Assembly (NCBI GenBank): GCA_015272515.1
Contig: JACYLN010000111.1
Coordinates: 101,921 to 165,920, forward strand
DNA from: Leptolyngbyaceae cyanobacterium C42_A2020_001
GTDB taxonomy: Bacteria; Cyanobacteriota; Cyanobacteriia; Leptolyngbyales; Leptolyngbyaceae
DNA length: 64,000 nt
Direction of reading: 5' to 3'
In this document: positions 25,107-34,266 of the stretch, piece by piece
Layout of the letters: every line of letters starts with the position of its first letter
How positions within the stretch are numbered: the stretch's first letter is position 1
The notes under the pieces: model-generated
What the model was told of the DNA's origin: nothing
The model's input: only the letters and a program-made list of their open reading frames with translations
Database searches by the model: none
Program-made: the position numbers and the translations under genes

Positions 25107-26285
25107 TTACTGCGCTAGCGATCGCACCGATGGATAGGGAAACAGCGCTTGAAATCCAGCTTGCCGGTCGCTGGGTGATTCGGTGGCAGCATTCCACAGG
25201 GTTTCGTAATAGAAGAAAGACACGCCTAAGCCGCGTTCTTGCGCTGCCTGAGTTTGTGCCTGAATCATGGATATCGGCACAGGTCTGTTTCGTAGTCCGG
25301 TCATGATCGCGATCGCTGTAGGAATTTTTCGCTGCGTCTCCTGAATTTCGGGACGAGTTAATTGCGGCAAAAAGCTTTCTAAATCGGGGCGATACACCTG
25401 CACGATGAGTTCATCGGCAATGTTGCGCCGCACCCAGCCCAGCCAATCTTGCAATTGTAGTTTGTAAGCAAAATCGTAGTAGTTGGGCGAGATCGAGAAA
25501 ATGGCTTTGGGCTTTCTGGCACTCACGGCTTGGTGAAGTCGGCTCATGAATGCCGTGATTTTGTCAGCTCGCCACTTTACCCAGCCGGGATCTTGAGCAT
25601 TGGCAGGCGGCGCTTTCTTGGTTTCTTTGGTGTAGAGCGCGGTGGTGTAATTGTCGTAGCCAAACTCGCTGGGCAGGCTGGTGTGATCATCAAACTGGAT
25701 GCCGTCTACGTCGTATTGCGTCACGATTTCTAGCACGAGATCGGTCAAAAACTTTTGCACGTCTGGACGCAAGGGATTCAACCAGACCACCTCTCCAGCC
25801 GCACTGATCGAGGTTTGGCTACCGTCACGTTTCTGCGTCAGCCAATCAGGGTGATTAAGCGCTAATTCAGAGGTTGGGGGAGCCATGAAGCCAAACTCAA
25901 ACCAGGGCACCACGAGTAACCCTTGAGCGTGACCCTGAGCAATCAGGTCTGCCAAAATATCTTGCCCATCAGTGCCACGATAGGTGAAGGATTGAATTCC
26001 CTGTCGTTGAGTCACGGTGCTGGGGTAAGTGGTATAGCCTGCGTTCCACACCACGGGATAAATCGTATTGAAATTCAACCGTCGCAGTTGGCTTACGGCT
26101 TCCTGTACTTTGGCGCGATCGCGCAGAGTATCCATGTCATTGCTGGTCATCCACACGCCGCGAATTTCGGGTCTTGATTGCTGCGACACAGCGGCGATCG
26201 GCTGATTCACTAGCACACATACTAGAAGTGCTGTCAAAAACAGGATGGAGATCAGAAACCGGCGAGGGATAAAGTTCAATTTCAT
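25107..26285 (-). CDS. GHL10/YngK-type family 10-like glycosyl hydrolase, exported
   Basis: A 392-residue protein with an N-terminal signal or anchor (ILFLTALLVCVLVNQPIAAV). The domain begins EIRGVWMTSNDMDTL and follows the DUF187/GHL10 pattern: LRRLNFNTIYPVVWNAGYTTYPS, DILADLIAQGHAQGLLVVPWFEFGF, VVWLNPLRPDVQKFLTDL, DVDGIQFDDHTSLP (probable acidic active-site residues) and AIFSISPNYYDFAY. This group acts on envelope or exopolysaccharide glycans; the exact substrate is not known. Single gene, with the last bases close to the disrupted repeat. Confidence 0.87.
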   Translation of the reverse strand: MKLNFIPRRFLISILFLTALLVCVLVNQPIAAVSQQSRPEIRGVWMTSNDMDTLRDRAKVQEAVSQLRRLNFNTIYPVVWNAGYTTYPSTVTQRQGIQSFTYRGTDGQDILADLIAQGHAQGLLVVPWFEFGFMAPPTSELALNHPDWLTQKRDGSQTSISAAGEVVWLNPLRPDVQKFLTDLVLEIVTQYDVDGIQFDDHTSLPSEFGYDNYTTALYTKETKKAPPANAQDPGWVKWRADKITAFMSRLHQAVSARKPKAIFSISPNYYDFAYKLQLQDWLGWVRRNIADELIVQVYRPDLESFLPQLTRPEIQETQRKIPTAIAIMTGLRNRPVPISMIQAQTQAAQERGLGVSFFYYETLWNAATESPSDRQAGFQALFPYPSVRSLAQ

Positions 26286-26385
26286 AGCTTAGAGACGTTA
26301 ATTTAGGTGTTTTAAGGTGTAGTTAAATCCACATCCCCAATTTGGCAACGCTATACTACACGCAGTTGCTCAACTAAGAGCAGAA

Positions 26386-26595
26386 ATGGAAGCACAAAAA
26401 ATTGAAGACCGGGTTGCTAAATTAGAAGCCGAGGTCACTTATCTTAAAGGACTATTAGAAGTTCCCTCTCGCGAAACACTTCCGTGGTGGGAGCAAATTA
26501 CAGGAACCTTCGCAGACAGTCATGCCTTTGATGAGGCAATGCGATTGGGTGAAGAGTACGGTAAAAAACACCGCCACCCTGAAGGCGGTACTTGA
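26386..26595 (+). CDS. small antitoxin-like protein upstream of a VapC remnant
   Basis: 69 residues: a heptad-like helix (DRVAKLEAEVTYLKGLLEV), then LPWWEQITGTFADSHAFDEAMRLGEEYGKKHR. This is the form of a common cyanobacterial antitoxin that precedes a PIN-domain toxin. Its TGA is directly followed by a GTG that would open the toxin gene, but that gene is broken (next entry). So the antitoxin is now orphaned. Confidence 0.7.
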   Translation: MEAQKIEDRVAKLEAEVTYLKGLLEVPSRETLPWWEQITGTFADSHAFDEAMRLGEEYGKKHRHPEGGT

Positions 26596-26736
26596 GTGCG
26601 TTACTGATCGAACTCAATTTATCTTCTAGATACCAACCATCTCACCGCTCTAGAACGAGGTGGAGAAGCTGCTAACCGCCTGCGGGTAAACTTATCACGT
26701 ATAAATGCAGAAGCAGATTGTTGGTTCACGTGTTGA
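26596..26736 (+). pseudogene. VapC/PIN-domain toxin remnant
   Basis: The sequence encodes YLLDTNHLTALERGG followed by EAANRLRVNLSRINAEADC, the N-terminal strand (LLDTN with the first metal-binding Asp) of a PIN toxin. The GTG adjoining the antitoxin stop is followed by an in-frame TGA at 26605-26607. Removing 18 bases (26604-26621) would join GTG CGT TA to TCTTCTAGAT and restore VRYLLDTN. The frame then stops at 26736 after about 40 codons, whereas PIN toxins have about 130. The rest is missing and the recombinase gene begins to appear 28 bases on. Confidence 0.7.
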
Positions 26737-26763
26737 GGATTGGACGATTTAAAACAGAATCAT

Positions 26764-28137
26764 CTATGGGCTAAAGAAAAAGATTAATTTTAGTTCCCAG
26801 GTTGAGTCATGCCGGATGAGTTGAATTTCCCGGAGAAATTCGCGGAAGTAAGCGCGGCGTTCTGTTTCGGATAGATCAAGCCAGAATTGGGGAATGGAAA
26901 GGGTTTGTGCGGTTGCTTGCAAATCTACAGGCGGCAATTGGGAGAGTTGATTTTGCAGTTCGGCAATTTCAGTTCGCAGTTTGTAGGCTCGAAGATCGGC
27001 GGTTTCCTGATCTAGCACCCCACTGGCGATCAGCGTTGGGAGTTGATCCAGCAGGGCTTGTTTGCCAGCGATCGCGCCATTCATGCCCTGCTTAATTCGT
27101 ACCATATCCGGCAATTCCACGCCCGAAACCGCACGAGGTAAGTCTTCACAAATGCGCTGAATCGTTACTTGAAGCACTTCTTCATAGGCGATCGCAGCAC
27201 ACTTAGGTTTTGCTGGGCAGTTCCGTGGACGCAGGTATAAGTACTCCTGCTTACGGTTGTGGGTGGTGACGTGGGCGATCGTCATGGAAGACTGGCATTC
27301 ACTACACTTCACCAAGCCTGCTAGCGATCGCGGCGCACTGGCAGCTCTGGGCGGCAACCACCGATTTCGCCGCAGCAATCGATCTACCTGAGCCGCTTCA
27401 TCGCGCGAAATAATTGCCGGATGCGTATCTCGAATCACCTTCCCATCTTGATATTCCAGATCGCCGCGATACACCGGATTGGTCAGCCAGCGCTGCCCGG
27501 TAGATGGTGCCACTTTCTTGCCGTAACGTTTTGCCAGATAGCGCACAGCCCCCCGAACAGAGCCGTATAACAGAAACTGTTCAAAAAAATCTTTGACCAC
27601 CGGAGCCGTTGTGCGATCAACTTCGTAGCCCACCTTGCCACGACGGTAGCCGTAGGGTGCTTTTCCCGGTGGTGGCAGGGCTTTCACCCGGTTTTGGGCG
27701 TGCCCCTGCCGAATGCGACGACTCCGTTGATTTTGCTGAAGCACTTGGAGCCGTTGCAGGATGTCTGCTTGCGAATCCCCAACCCTTAAGGTTGTTAATT
27801 CAGAGCTAGCTTCCGAAGTATCGTCTAGCGTCGCGATCGCAATTCCCAACGCTTCCAGTTCTGCCAGGCGATCGCTCACCTCCTGCATCGAATCTCCCAA
27901 ATCCTCCAGTTGGCGCACCACTACCCAATCCGCAGGCTCCATTTCACAGTCTTGTAACAGTTGCCGCCACTGGGGACGCTTTTCCACAGGAGTCGTCGTC
28001 TTTACCGCCTTTTTCCTTCCTGCTGTCACCCCAACCGCCAAATCGCAATAACTCTGGGCAATTTCCAGCCCCCATGTAGAAGGATCAGGCTGTTGTTCAA
28101 GAAGCGGATCGGTGTAGACGTAGGCAAAGATTTTCAA
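26764..28137 (-). CDS. serine recombinase family protein (XisF-like)
   Basis: 457 residues from a TTG at 28137, where similarity to cyanobacterial recombinases starts (LKIFAYVYTDPLLEQQPDP). A longer frame to 28233 would add residues from repeat-type spacer. The N-terminal catalytic-like domain has VVVRQLEDLGDSMQEVSDRL (RxxDLgRS-like). The recombinase domain has GKAPYGYRRG and RYLAKRYGKKVAPSTGQRWLTNPVYRG, then a zinc ribbon (VKCSECQSSM ... RNCPAKPKCA) and a C-terminal coiled coil. The place of the catalytic Ser holds Thr (YVYTDP). It may be a developmental excisase relative or a degenerate recombinase. Confidence 0.75.
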   Translation of the reverse strand: MKIFAYVYTDPLLEQQPDPSTWGLEIAQSYCDLAVGVTAGRKKAVKTTTPVEKRPQWRQLLQDCEMEPADWVVVRQLEDLGDSMQEVSDRLAELEALGIAIATLDDTSEASSELTTLRVGDSQADILQRLQVLQQNQRSRRIRQGHAQNRVKALPPPGKAPYGYRRGKVGYEVDRTTAPVVKDFFEQFLLYGSVRGAVRYLAKRYGKKVAPSTGQRWLTNPVYRGDLEYQDGKVIRDTHPAIISRDEAAQVDRLLRRNRWLPPRAASAPRSLAGLVKCSECQSSMTIAHVTTHNRKQEYLYLRPRNCPAKPKCAAIAYEEVLQVTIQRICEDLPRAVSGVELPDMVRIKQGMNGAIAGKQALLDQLPTLIASGVLDQETADLRAYKLRTEIAELQNQLSQLPPVDLQATAQTLSIPQFWLDLSETERRAYFREFLREIQLIRHDSTWELKLIFFFSP

Positions 28138-28322
28138 GAGAAGGAGGATTGGAGATTGGTGATTGGGAAAAGGGAAGGAGAATAGGGGATAGGGAAGATG
28201 AGGTAGATGGGTAGAATGCATTTGCTCATTCACTCACCCACCTCCTGACTTCTGACTCCTCCACTCTAAACTTCTCCCCCCATATCCCATAACCCTACAC
28301 CCTTTTTCCCACGCCCTCTTCC
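28138..28322. repeat. low-complexity inverted spacer
   Basis: A purine-rich left part (GAGATTGGTGATTGGGAAAA, GATAGGGAAGATGAGGTAGA) and a pyrimidine-rich right part (CTCACCCACCTCCTGACTTC, ACTTCTCCCCCCATATCCCA) form a loose inverted repeat. CTGACTTCTGACTCCT is the complement of the AGGAGTCAGAAG unit in the pyrB and decarboxylase insertions. No coding function is needed to explain it. Confidence 0.55.
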
Positions 28323-31300
28323 CTACACCCGCATTCCTGCCCGACTCGCTTTTTGCAATTGAGTCAGGTACTGCACAGTCAAGTTACTGGGCTTGAAAGT
28401 GGTAACCTGGGTCAGGCGTTCTAATAGGGAGTCCCAATGCATCCCTGCCAGGTCGGGGAGTACAACGTGAGCGTCTTTGACTCGCTCCACTGAACCTAAC
28501 CCCACTGCCCACATGCCGGCCCGGATTGCTGCTTCAATGCCGGATGCCGCATCCTCAATCACGATGCAATGCGCTGGGGCAATACCGAGCTGTTTTGCAG
28601 CATGGAGAAACACATCGGGCGCAGGTTTGGATTGGGTAACGCTGTTGCCATCGGCGATCGCGTCCATGTAATCTACAATTCCCAGCCGTTGCAGTACTTC
28701 GGGCGCATTTTTGCTGGAGGAACCGAGGGCAATTTTGATGTCAGCGGCGCGCAGTTCGTTGAGCAAATCAGCGACTCCGGGCAGCAGGTTTTCCGGCGTA
28801 ATGGTACGAATCAGTTCCAGGTAGTAGCGGTTCTTCCGATCCATCATTTCCTGAAACTGGATTTCTGAAACGACACGCCCGTTTAGCATTCGTTGCAGCG
28901 ATTCGCGCCGAGAGATGCCCCGCAGGGATTCATTCATTGCTAGGTCAAATGCAATTCCTTCTTCGTCTGCCAGGCGCTGCCAACCCTGATAGTGAAACTC
29001 AGAGGTGTCGGTAATCACACCATCCAGATCAAAAATTACGGCTTGAATGGGCGGAAGTTGATTTTGAGAAGCAGGCTCCACCGCAACGGGCGATCGCAAA
29101 TCAAACTCATAAGGCTGCCCGTGCCACACTAGTCGAAATTTGAGCCGCGTCCAACCGTTGGGCAGGGCGGGCACTGCTATTGGTCCGTTTGCTGTGAAAT
29201 GTACACCACCAAACCCAAACACGACTGCTTGCCACACTCCACCTGCCGAAGCAGCATGGATGCCTTCTGCGGCATTGCCTCTCACATCTGCCAAATCAAC
29301 TAATGCTGATCGCATAAAGTGTTCGTAAGCAAGATTGGGATCGCCCAGTTCGCACGCCAGCACTGCATGTACCGCTGGGCTGAGAGATGATCCATAGGTG
29401 TGATCGGTGCGGGGGTTGTAGTAATTCCAGTTGGTTTGCAAAATCTGGCGATCTCGCAACGCTTCAGCCAGAGTTAGTTCAGGCGTATCGTTTGGCATAG
29501 GATCAGCAAAAGCTCCACGCCGCAACAAATACAGCAGCATCAACACATCTGCCTGCTTCAACACCTGCCGCCGATTGGCACCTTCAATTCCCAACAGCAC
29601 TTGCATGGAACGCAGGCGTGGTTCATAGGCTGCCAGGTCAATATCTGCCAACTCGAAAAATCCCTCAAACTGCTGAATCAAGCCATTATCAGGATCTTGA
29701 GGAATCCACAGCTTGTGCCTCACCTCTGCCCAGTGCAAAAGTCGAGTATCAGACAAATCCAGCGATCGCTGCAAAGTTGCGGCTGTTTCTGGATAGTAAA
29801 TTTCCAGCCAATCCCAAAGTTTCAGTGCGGTTTCCAGGTGCCACTTCACCAGGGCGTTGGTGAAAGCGTTGTTATCCACCCGTTCGTGATACTCATCCGG
29901 GCCGATGACATCGCGAATCTCGTAGCGATCGCTTGCCTCATTCCACTCTGCCCGACTGCCCCAAAACACAGCCGTATCCAAAATCATTTCCGCTCCATAG
30001 CGGCACATCCAGTCATCATCCCCAGTTGCCTGCCAGTATTGCCAGGCAGCGTAAGCAACGTCAGCACTGATATGCAGTTCAATATCGCCACACCAAATAC
30101 GGACAAGCGATTTGGGATCGTGGGCATCGGGAACCCACCTCGGAGTCACTTCATCCCCGGTATCAGCACTTTCCCAAACATACATCGCTCCTTCATACCC
30201 CGCGTGTTGCGCTTTACGGCGAGCACCTGGCAACATCTGGTAGCGGTAAGACAGTAGGTTGCGTGCCAGTTGGGGCTGGGTGTAGATCAGCAGTGGCAGA
30301 ATAAAGATTTCTGTATCCCAAAAAACGTGCCCCCGGTAGGCAAAGCCCGACAGCGCTTTAGCAGGAATGCTGACGCGATCGCTGTGGCGAGGCGCAGCCG
30401 ACAACAATTGGAACAGGTTGTAGCGCACTGCCAGTTGAGCGGTGCTGTCTCCCTCAATCACAATGTCGCTGGTTTGCCAAACGTCTGCCCAAGCCACTTC
30501 GTGTTCTGTAAGCAAGCTAGAGTAATCTGGCAAGCTTGACAAAGCTTGGGTTGCGGCCAAAACCGGAGCTTCAATGTCGCGAGAACTGAACATTGTCACG
30601 ACTTTATCAACTGTCACTGTTTGCCCTGGCTCCAACTGAAATCGAGAAACCGCTGCTGCATGACCATGAAAGGCAATTGTACTGGGATGATGCACACTGG
30701 CTGAAACCTGCAACCGAGCGGCGATCGCCAAGTCAATTTGAGATTGACGACTCCGCAAATGCAACCAGACACCATCATCCTTACCCGCCTGGTCTACCTG
30801 CTGCCAGTGCATTAGCCCTTCATTGTCTGGAAACCCGTTCAACCCTGCATGAATTTCCACGACTCCAGTAAAATCAACCGCTCGAATTTGGCAACGAACA
30901 GCAGCAACATGCTGTTTAACTAAACTCACAAATCGCTCGAAAACAAGCTCAATCGTATGACCCATTGGGCTGCGCCAGCGCACAAATCGACTTAAAACAC
31001 CACGACGAATATTCAGCCAACGCTTATAGTCAAGAATTTCACCACAATCAAGTCTAAATCGCTGCCATTTGAGATCGGAGTCTGCGTCAACATACGTTCC
31101 GAGCTGTAACATCAGAGATGCCCAATCGGGACAATTTGCTAACTCCGTCACAACCACTGGAGCTGCATCGTAAACACCGTTGATTAAGGTGGCAGGGCAA
31201 CTTCCAGGGTAACCTTCTTCAAATGTGCCCCGTGTACCCAAATACCCGTTACTGAGTGTAAAAACAGTTTCTTTGTGATGCAGTTGAGTTGGATTAAATG

Positions 31301-31343
31301 TACCTTCTGTGGTTTCAACAACCACCCAGTCAAGATCGTTCAT
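28323..31343 (-). CDS. GH65 disaccharide phosphorylase fused to beta-phosphoglucomutase
   Basis: A 1006-residue fusion. Residues 1-770 are a GH65 phosphorylase (maltose/trehalose/kojibiose type): N-terminal ETVFTLSNGYLGTRGTFEE, then FWDTEIFILPLLIY, and catalytic region VIGPDEYHERVDNNAFTN with the general-acid Glu in DEYHE. Residues 775-1006 are a HAD-type beta-phosphoglucomutase: AVIFDLDGVITDTSEFHYQGW, GSSSKNAPEVL, KPAPDVFLHAAKQLG and VIEDAASGIEAAIRAG. Together they would convert a glucose disaccharide and phosphate to glucose and beta-glucose 1-phosphate, then glucose 6-phosphate, in one polypeptide. The exact disaccharide is not fixed by the motifs. Single gene. Confidence 0.92.
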   Translation of the reverse strand: MNDLDWVVVETTEGTFNPTQLHHKETVFTLSNGYLGTRGTFEEGYPGSCPATLINGVYDAAPVVVTELANCPDWASLMLQLGTYVDADSDLKWQRFRLDCGEILDYKRWLNIRRGVLSRFVRWRSPMGHTIELVFERFVSLVKQHVAAVRCQIRAVDFTGVVEIHAGLNGFPDNEGLMHWQQVDQAGKDDGVWLHLRSRQSQIDLAIAARLQVSASVHHPSTIAFHGHAAAVSRFQLEPGQTVTVDKVVTMFSSRDIEAPVLAATQALSSLPDYSSLLTEHEVAWADVWQTSDIVIEGDSTAQLAVRYNLFQLLSAAPRHSDRVSIPAKALSGFAYRGHVFWDTEIFILPLLIYTQPQLARNLLSYRYQMLPGARRKAQHAGYEGAMYVWESADTGDEVTPRWVPDAHDPKSLVRIWCGDIELHISADVAYAAWQYWQATGDDDWMCRYGAEMILDTAVFWGSRAEWNEASDRYEIRDVIGPDEYHERVDNNAFTNALVKWHLETALKLWDWLEIYYPETAATLQRSLDLSDTRLLHWAEVRHKLWIPQDPDNGLIQQFEGFFELADIDLAAYEPRLRSMQVLLGIEGANRRQVLKQADVLMLLYLLRRGAFADPMPNDTPELTLAEALRDRQILQTNWNYYNPRTDHTYGSSLSPAVHAVLACELGDPNLAYEHFMRSALVDLADVRGNAAEGIHAASAGGVWQAVVFGFGGVHFTANGPIAVPALPNGWTRLKFRLVWHGQPYEFDLRSPVAVEPASQNQLPPIQAVIFDLDGVITDTSEFHYQGWQRLADEEGIAFDLAMNESLRGISRRESLQRMLNGRVVSEIQFQEMMDRKNRYYLELIRTITPENLLPGVADLLNELRAADIKIALGSSSKNAPEVLQRLGIVDYMDAIADGNSVTQSKPAPDVFLHAAKQLGIAPAHCIVIEDAASGIEAAIRAGMWAVGLGSVERVKDAHVVLPDLAGMHWDSLLERLTQVTTFKPSNLTVQYLTQLQKASRAGMRV

Positions 31344-31711
31344 GAATGCGTAGGGTTAGGGAAAAATGTACTTCATTCGCTATAGTTCCCTACTCAAAAC
31401 CACGCAGGTAAACAGAAAGATTTGATGTAAGAAATCTATCAGCTTCTATATAGAACTTTATAATTTGTTTCAGCTTTTGGAGAGTACGGATAAACCTGCA
31501 AATTTTACAAAACCAGCAATTAATTGTTTATTAAAAAAAAGCTTGAGTTTTGTCCAAGTTTGCACATTTTCTATTAGAAACTTCCCTGAAAACTTTGGAG
31601 TTTTCGGAACTTAAATTCTTTTTATGAGAGTGTATGACCCAGGCGGCACTCTTGGGCAGGTTCAGATACACTAAGGAGACGTTTGACTCTTTCGACTAAG
31701 AGGAAGTCCTG
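31344..31711. other. AT-rich noncoding region
   Basis: A 368-base divergent intergenic region between the GH65 fusion and the DUF4168 gene. No gene is seen. It has a small hairpin GAAAACT/AGTTTTC with TTGG loop (31588-31605) and a good ribosome site (AAGAGGAAG) just before 31712. It should contain promoters for both genes. Confidence 0.5.
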
Positions 31712-32209
31712 ATGGTAAAACACATTCTGGCAAGTTGCTCACTGGCTGTTTTGTTGGGGCTGGGTGGTTTGCCAGCTCTTGCCCAACAAAAGCCATCAAC
31801 CTCTCCATCTCCCGCACCAGCAGCTCAACAGTCTGTGGGTGAGGAAGATTTGAAAAAATTTGTCGGCGCGGCAAAGAAACTGGAGGTTATTTCTCAAGAA
31901 CGAAATAGCGCGATCGCTCAAACCGTACAAAAAGAAGGCTTGAGTTTAGAACGATTCAGAGAAATCTACTTATCAAAACAGAATCCCAAAGCTACACCCA
32001 AGAAGGAAGTTTCCCAGGACGAGCAGCAGAAGTACGATCGCGCCATTAGCCAACTGGCACAAATCCAAAAAGATACTCAAACAAAGATGGGAAGCGCCGT
32101 TCAATCGGAAGGGTTAGATGTTCCTCGGTTCTTGCAAATTTTAGAAGCCATTCAAAAAACACCAGACTTGCAGAAAAAAGTGGAACAGATGTTAAAGCCC
32201 GCCAAATAA
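31712..32209 (+). CDS. secreted DUF4168 protein
   Basis: 165 residues with a signal peptide (MVKHILASCSLAVLLGLGGL, cut after ALA) and a Pro/Ser/Gln-rich linker. Two helical repeats characteristic of DUF4168 follow: LKKFVGAAKKLEVISQERN near 46 and YDRAISQLAQIQKDTQTKM near 110, each with a following VQ(K/S)EGL motif. It is periplasmic. The role of the family is unknown. It is a monocistronic gene, closed by a terminator 22 bases downstream. Confidence 0.85.
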   Translation: MVKHILASCSLAVLLGLGGLPALAQQKPSTSPSPAPAAQQSVGEEDLKKFVGAAKKLEVISQERNSAIAQTVQKEGLSLERFREIYLSKQNPKATPKKEVSQDEQQKYDRAISQLAQIQKDTQTKMGSAVQSEGLDVPRFLQILEAIQKTPDLQKKVEQMLKPAK

Positions 32210-32230
32210 ACGATGCCTGTGTCCAGATTT

Positions 32231-32262
32231 GGAGGTTTCCCTTAGAGAAACCTCCATTCTTC
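32231..32262 (+). terminator. rho-independent terminator
   Basis: Perfect 9-bp stem GGAGGTTTC (32231-32239) / GAAACCTCC (32247-32255) with loop CCTTAGA, followed by ATTCTT. It closes the DUF4168 gene. Confidence 0.75.
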
Positions 32263-32360
32263 GGGTTAGACACGGATTCAGACCTGATGACAATCCCAAT
32301 TGGCTAGGAGTATGGTGTTGAGAGCATCGTTATGCATCTGCAAGGCTCTCCTTCTAACTC

Positions 32361-34154
32361 ATGACTGCTTCAAAGCCAATTTCTGCCAATCCGCCTAACC
32401 ATTCCAACCACTCAACCTCAAACTGCTTTACTTTCTGCCCAATTTGGGTGAGCGTGTTACTCTCTTGCCTGAGTTGGGCAGTTCCGTTGGCGATCGCTCG
32501 TCCCACCCATGCAGCAGAGCGAATTTACGTCACTTACAACATTCTGGAGCGCTCCATTTCAGTCGCATCCCTAGAGGCTTACGCTAAGCAGGGCATCATT
32601 GACGACGACCTGGCAGCCTACGCTCGTTACGCCAACCCAAGCGTCTTAAAAGAACTACGGACTGCCCTGCTTAGCAAATCAGACTTGAAGCTTGTTACCG
32701 TCGCCCAGTTTCTCTACTCACCTCAAGGAGAAGCCGCATTAAAGCGCTTGGGACAAATCATCCAACCAGAGTCACGCCAGCCAGGGTACAAAGCGATCCG
32801 TTCAGCACTGATTCTGTCGGCGGCAGATCCAGATGGATTAACCCTCTTGAATTTTTTGAAAAAGTTTCCGGCAAGGGGCATCCGCATCGACGTGGAGCGC
32901 AGTTTGCAGGTAGTTCAAGAGGCAGAACAATTAATCAACCAAACCCGCAAAGCCACGCAAACAATTATTGATTTAGCACAAACGGAAGCGTCTCTGGTTT
33001 CTCCCTTAGCTCCGAACCTGGCAGATTTGCGGCAACGAGGACCGTTCTCGTTCCAAAAACAGTCGATTACGTTAACCGATCCCAATCGCCAAACCGTCTC
33101 GATCGCCCCTACTCAACCTGCTTCTGCCGCAGCCATTGTGCAAGGGCGCACCTATCCAGTAGATATTTACCTGCCAGAACCCAGCAGAGCCAAACTTCCC
33201 TCGCCCATTCCAGTCGTATTGATCTCTCATGGATTAGGCTCAGATCGCAGTTCATTTGCTTACCTGGCTGAACACCTGGCATCTTACGGATTTGCTGTAC
33301 TTGTTCCAGAACACCCCGGCAGCGATCGCCGTCAGATGGAAGCACTGTTACAAGGGATTGCCAGCGAAGTTGCAGAACCCACCGAATTCGCCAATCGCCC
33401 GCTTGATATTACCTACCTGCTGAACTACTTTGAGCGGCAAGCTAGCACCAATGTTGCCTATCAAAACTTAAACCTGAAGCAAGTAGGAGTCATTGGTCAA
33501 TCATTTGGGGGATATACCGCGTTGGCGCTTGCAGGTGCCCCCATTAGTTTTGAGCAGCTTCAGAAAGATTGCCCAGGGGTAGAAAATACATTCAATATTT
33601 CCCTATTGCTACAATGCCGCGCCCAAGAACTGGCTCAAGCGACCCAACCACGCACAGATTTTCGAGATCCCCGTGTGCAGGCTGTGATTGCCATGAATCC
33701 GATTGATAGCGCGGTAATGGGGCAAACCAACTTAGGCTTAATTACGGTTCCCACAATGATTGTAACGGGCAGTGCCGATACCGTTGCCCCCAGCCTTTTT
33801 GAGCAGGTTCGTCCTTTTACCTGGTTGTCTAGCAGCGACAAATATCTGGTGCAGATGGACCCAGGCACTCACTTCTCTGTTATTGGTGGTAGCGACGTTC
33901 CGGGAGGTGGTGGGGCACTGGAGATTCCGCCAGAAGTGGTGGGACCAAACCCTGCGATCGCTCAGCGCTACGTCAATGCGCTTGCCCTTGCCTTCTTCCA
34001 AACCCATATTGCCAACCAACCGACCTACCGTTCTTACCTGAACGCTGCCTACGCCCAATCAATTTCTGACCCTACCCTACGCCTGGTTCTTGTTCGCACG
34101 CTTACACCCGACCAATTAACTGCCGATCAGCGGTCACCAAACTCGCCTCTTTAA
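32361..34154 (+). CDS. exported alpha/beta hydrolase with DUF1400 N-domain
   Basis: 597 residues. A hydrophobic signal (VLLSCLSWAVPLAIA) precedes the cyanobacterial DUF1400 domain (about 50-210: RIYVTYNILERSISVASLEAYA, AQFLYSPQGEAALKRLG, DGLTLLNFLKKFP). The C-terminal alpha/beta hydrolase begins PVVLISHGLGSDRSSFAYLAE. It has the nucleophile elbow GVIGQSFGGYTALAL, the acid in IVTGSADTVAP and the His in PGTHFSVIG, so the triad is complete. It is probably an esterase or lipase in the periplasm. Substrate unknown. Confidence 0.87.
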   Translation: MTASKPISANPPNHSNHSTSNCFTFCPIWVSVLLSCLSWAVPLAIARPTHAAERIYVTYNILERSISVASLEAYAKQGIIDDDLAAYARYANPSVLKELRTALLSKSDLKLVTVAQFLYSPQGEAALKRLGQIIQPESRQPGYKAIRSALILSAADPDGLTLLNFLKKFPARGIRIDVERSLQVVQEAEQLINQTRKATQTIIDLAQTEASLVSPLAPNLADLRQRGPFSFQKQSITLTDPNRQTVSIAPTQPASAAAIVQGRTYPVDIYLPEPSRAKLPSPIPVVLISHGLGSDRSSFAYLAEHLASYGFAVLVPEHPGSDRRQMEALLQGIASEVAEPTEFANRPLDITYLLNYFERQASTNVAYQNLNLKQVGVIGQSFGGYTALALAGAPISFEQLQKDCPGVENTFNISLLLQCRAQELAQATQPRTDFRDPRVQAVIAMNPIDSAVMGQTNLGLITVPTMIVTGSADTVAPSLFEQVRPFTWLSSSDKYLVQMDPGTHFSVIGGSDVPGGGGALEIPPEVVGPNPAIAQRYVNALALAFFQTHIANQPTYRSYLNAAYAQSISDPTLRLVLVRTLTPDQLTADQRSPNSPL

Positions 34155-34266
34155 AGGTGGATTTGCGCTGAGGACATGACATCTGTCATGATTTTTCCCT
34201 AGCTACAGAAAGCGGTGTTAGCAGGCATGAATCATTTAGCAAAGCCCCCTTTAAGGAACTGCATCT

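Noticed and set aside
28138..28233. Longer N-terminus of the recombinase
   Set aside because: It would be encoded by dispersed low-complexity spacer. The family N-terminus begins at the TTG at 28137.
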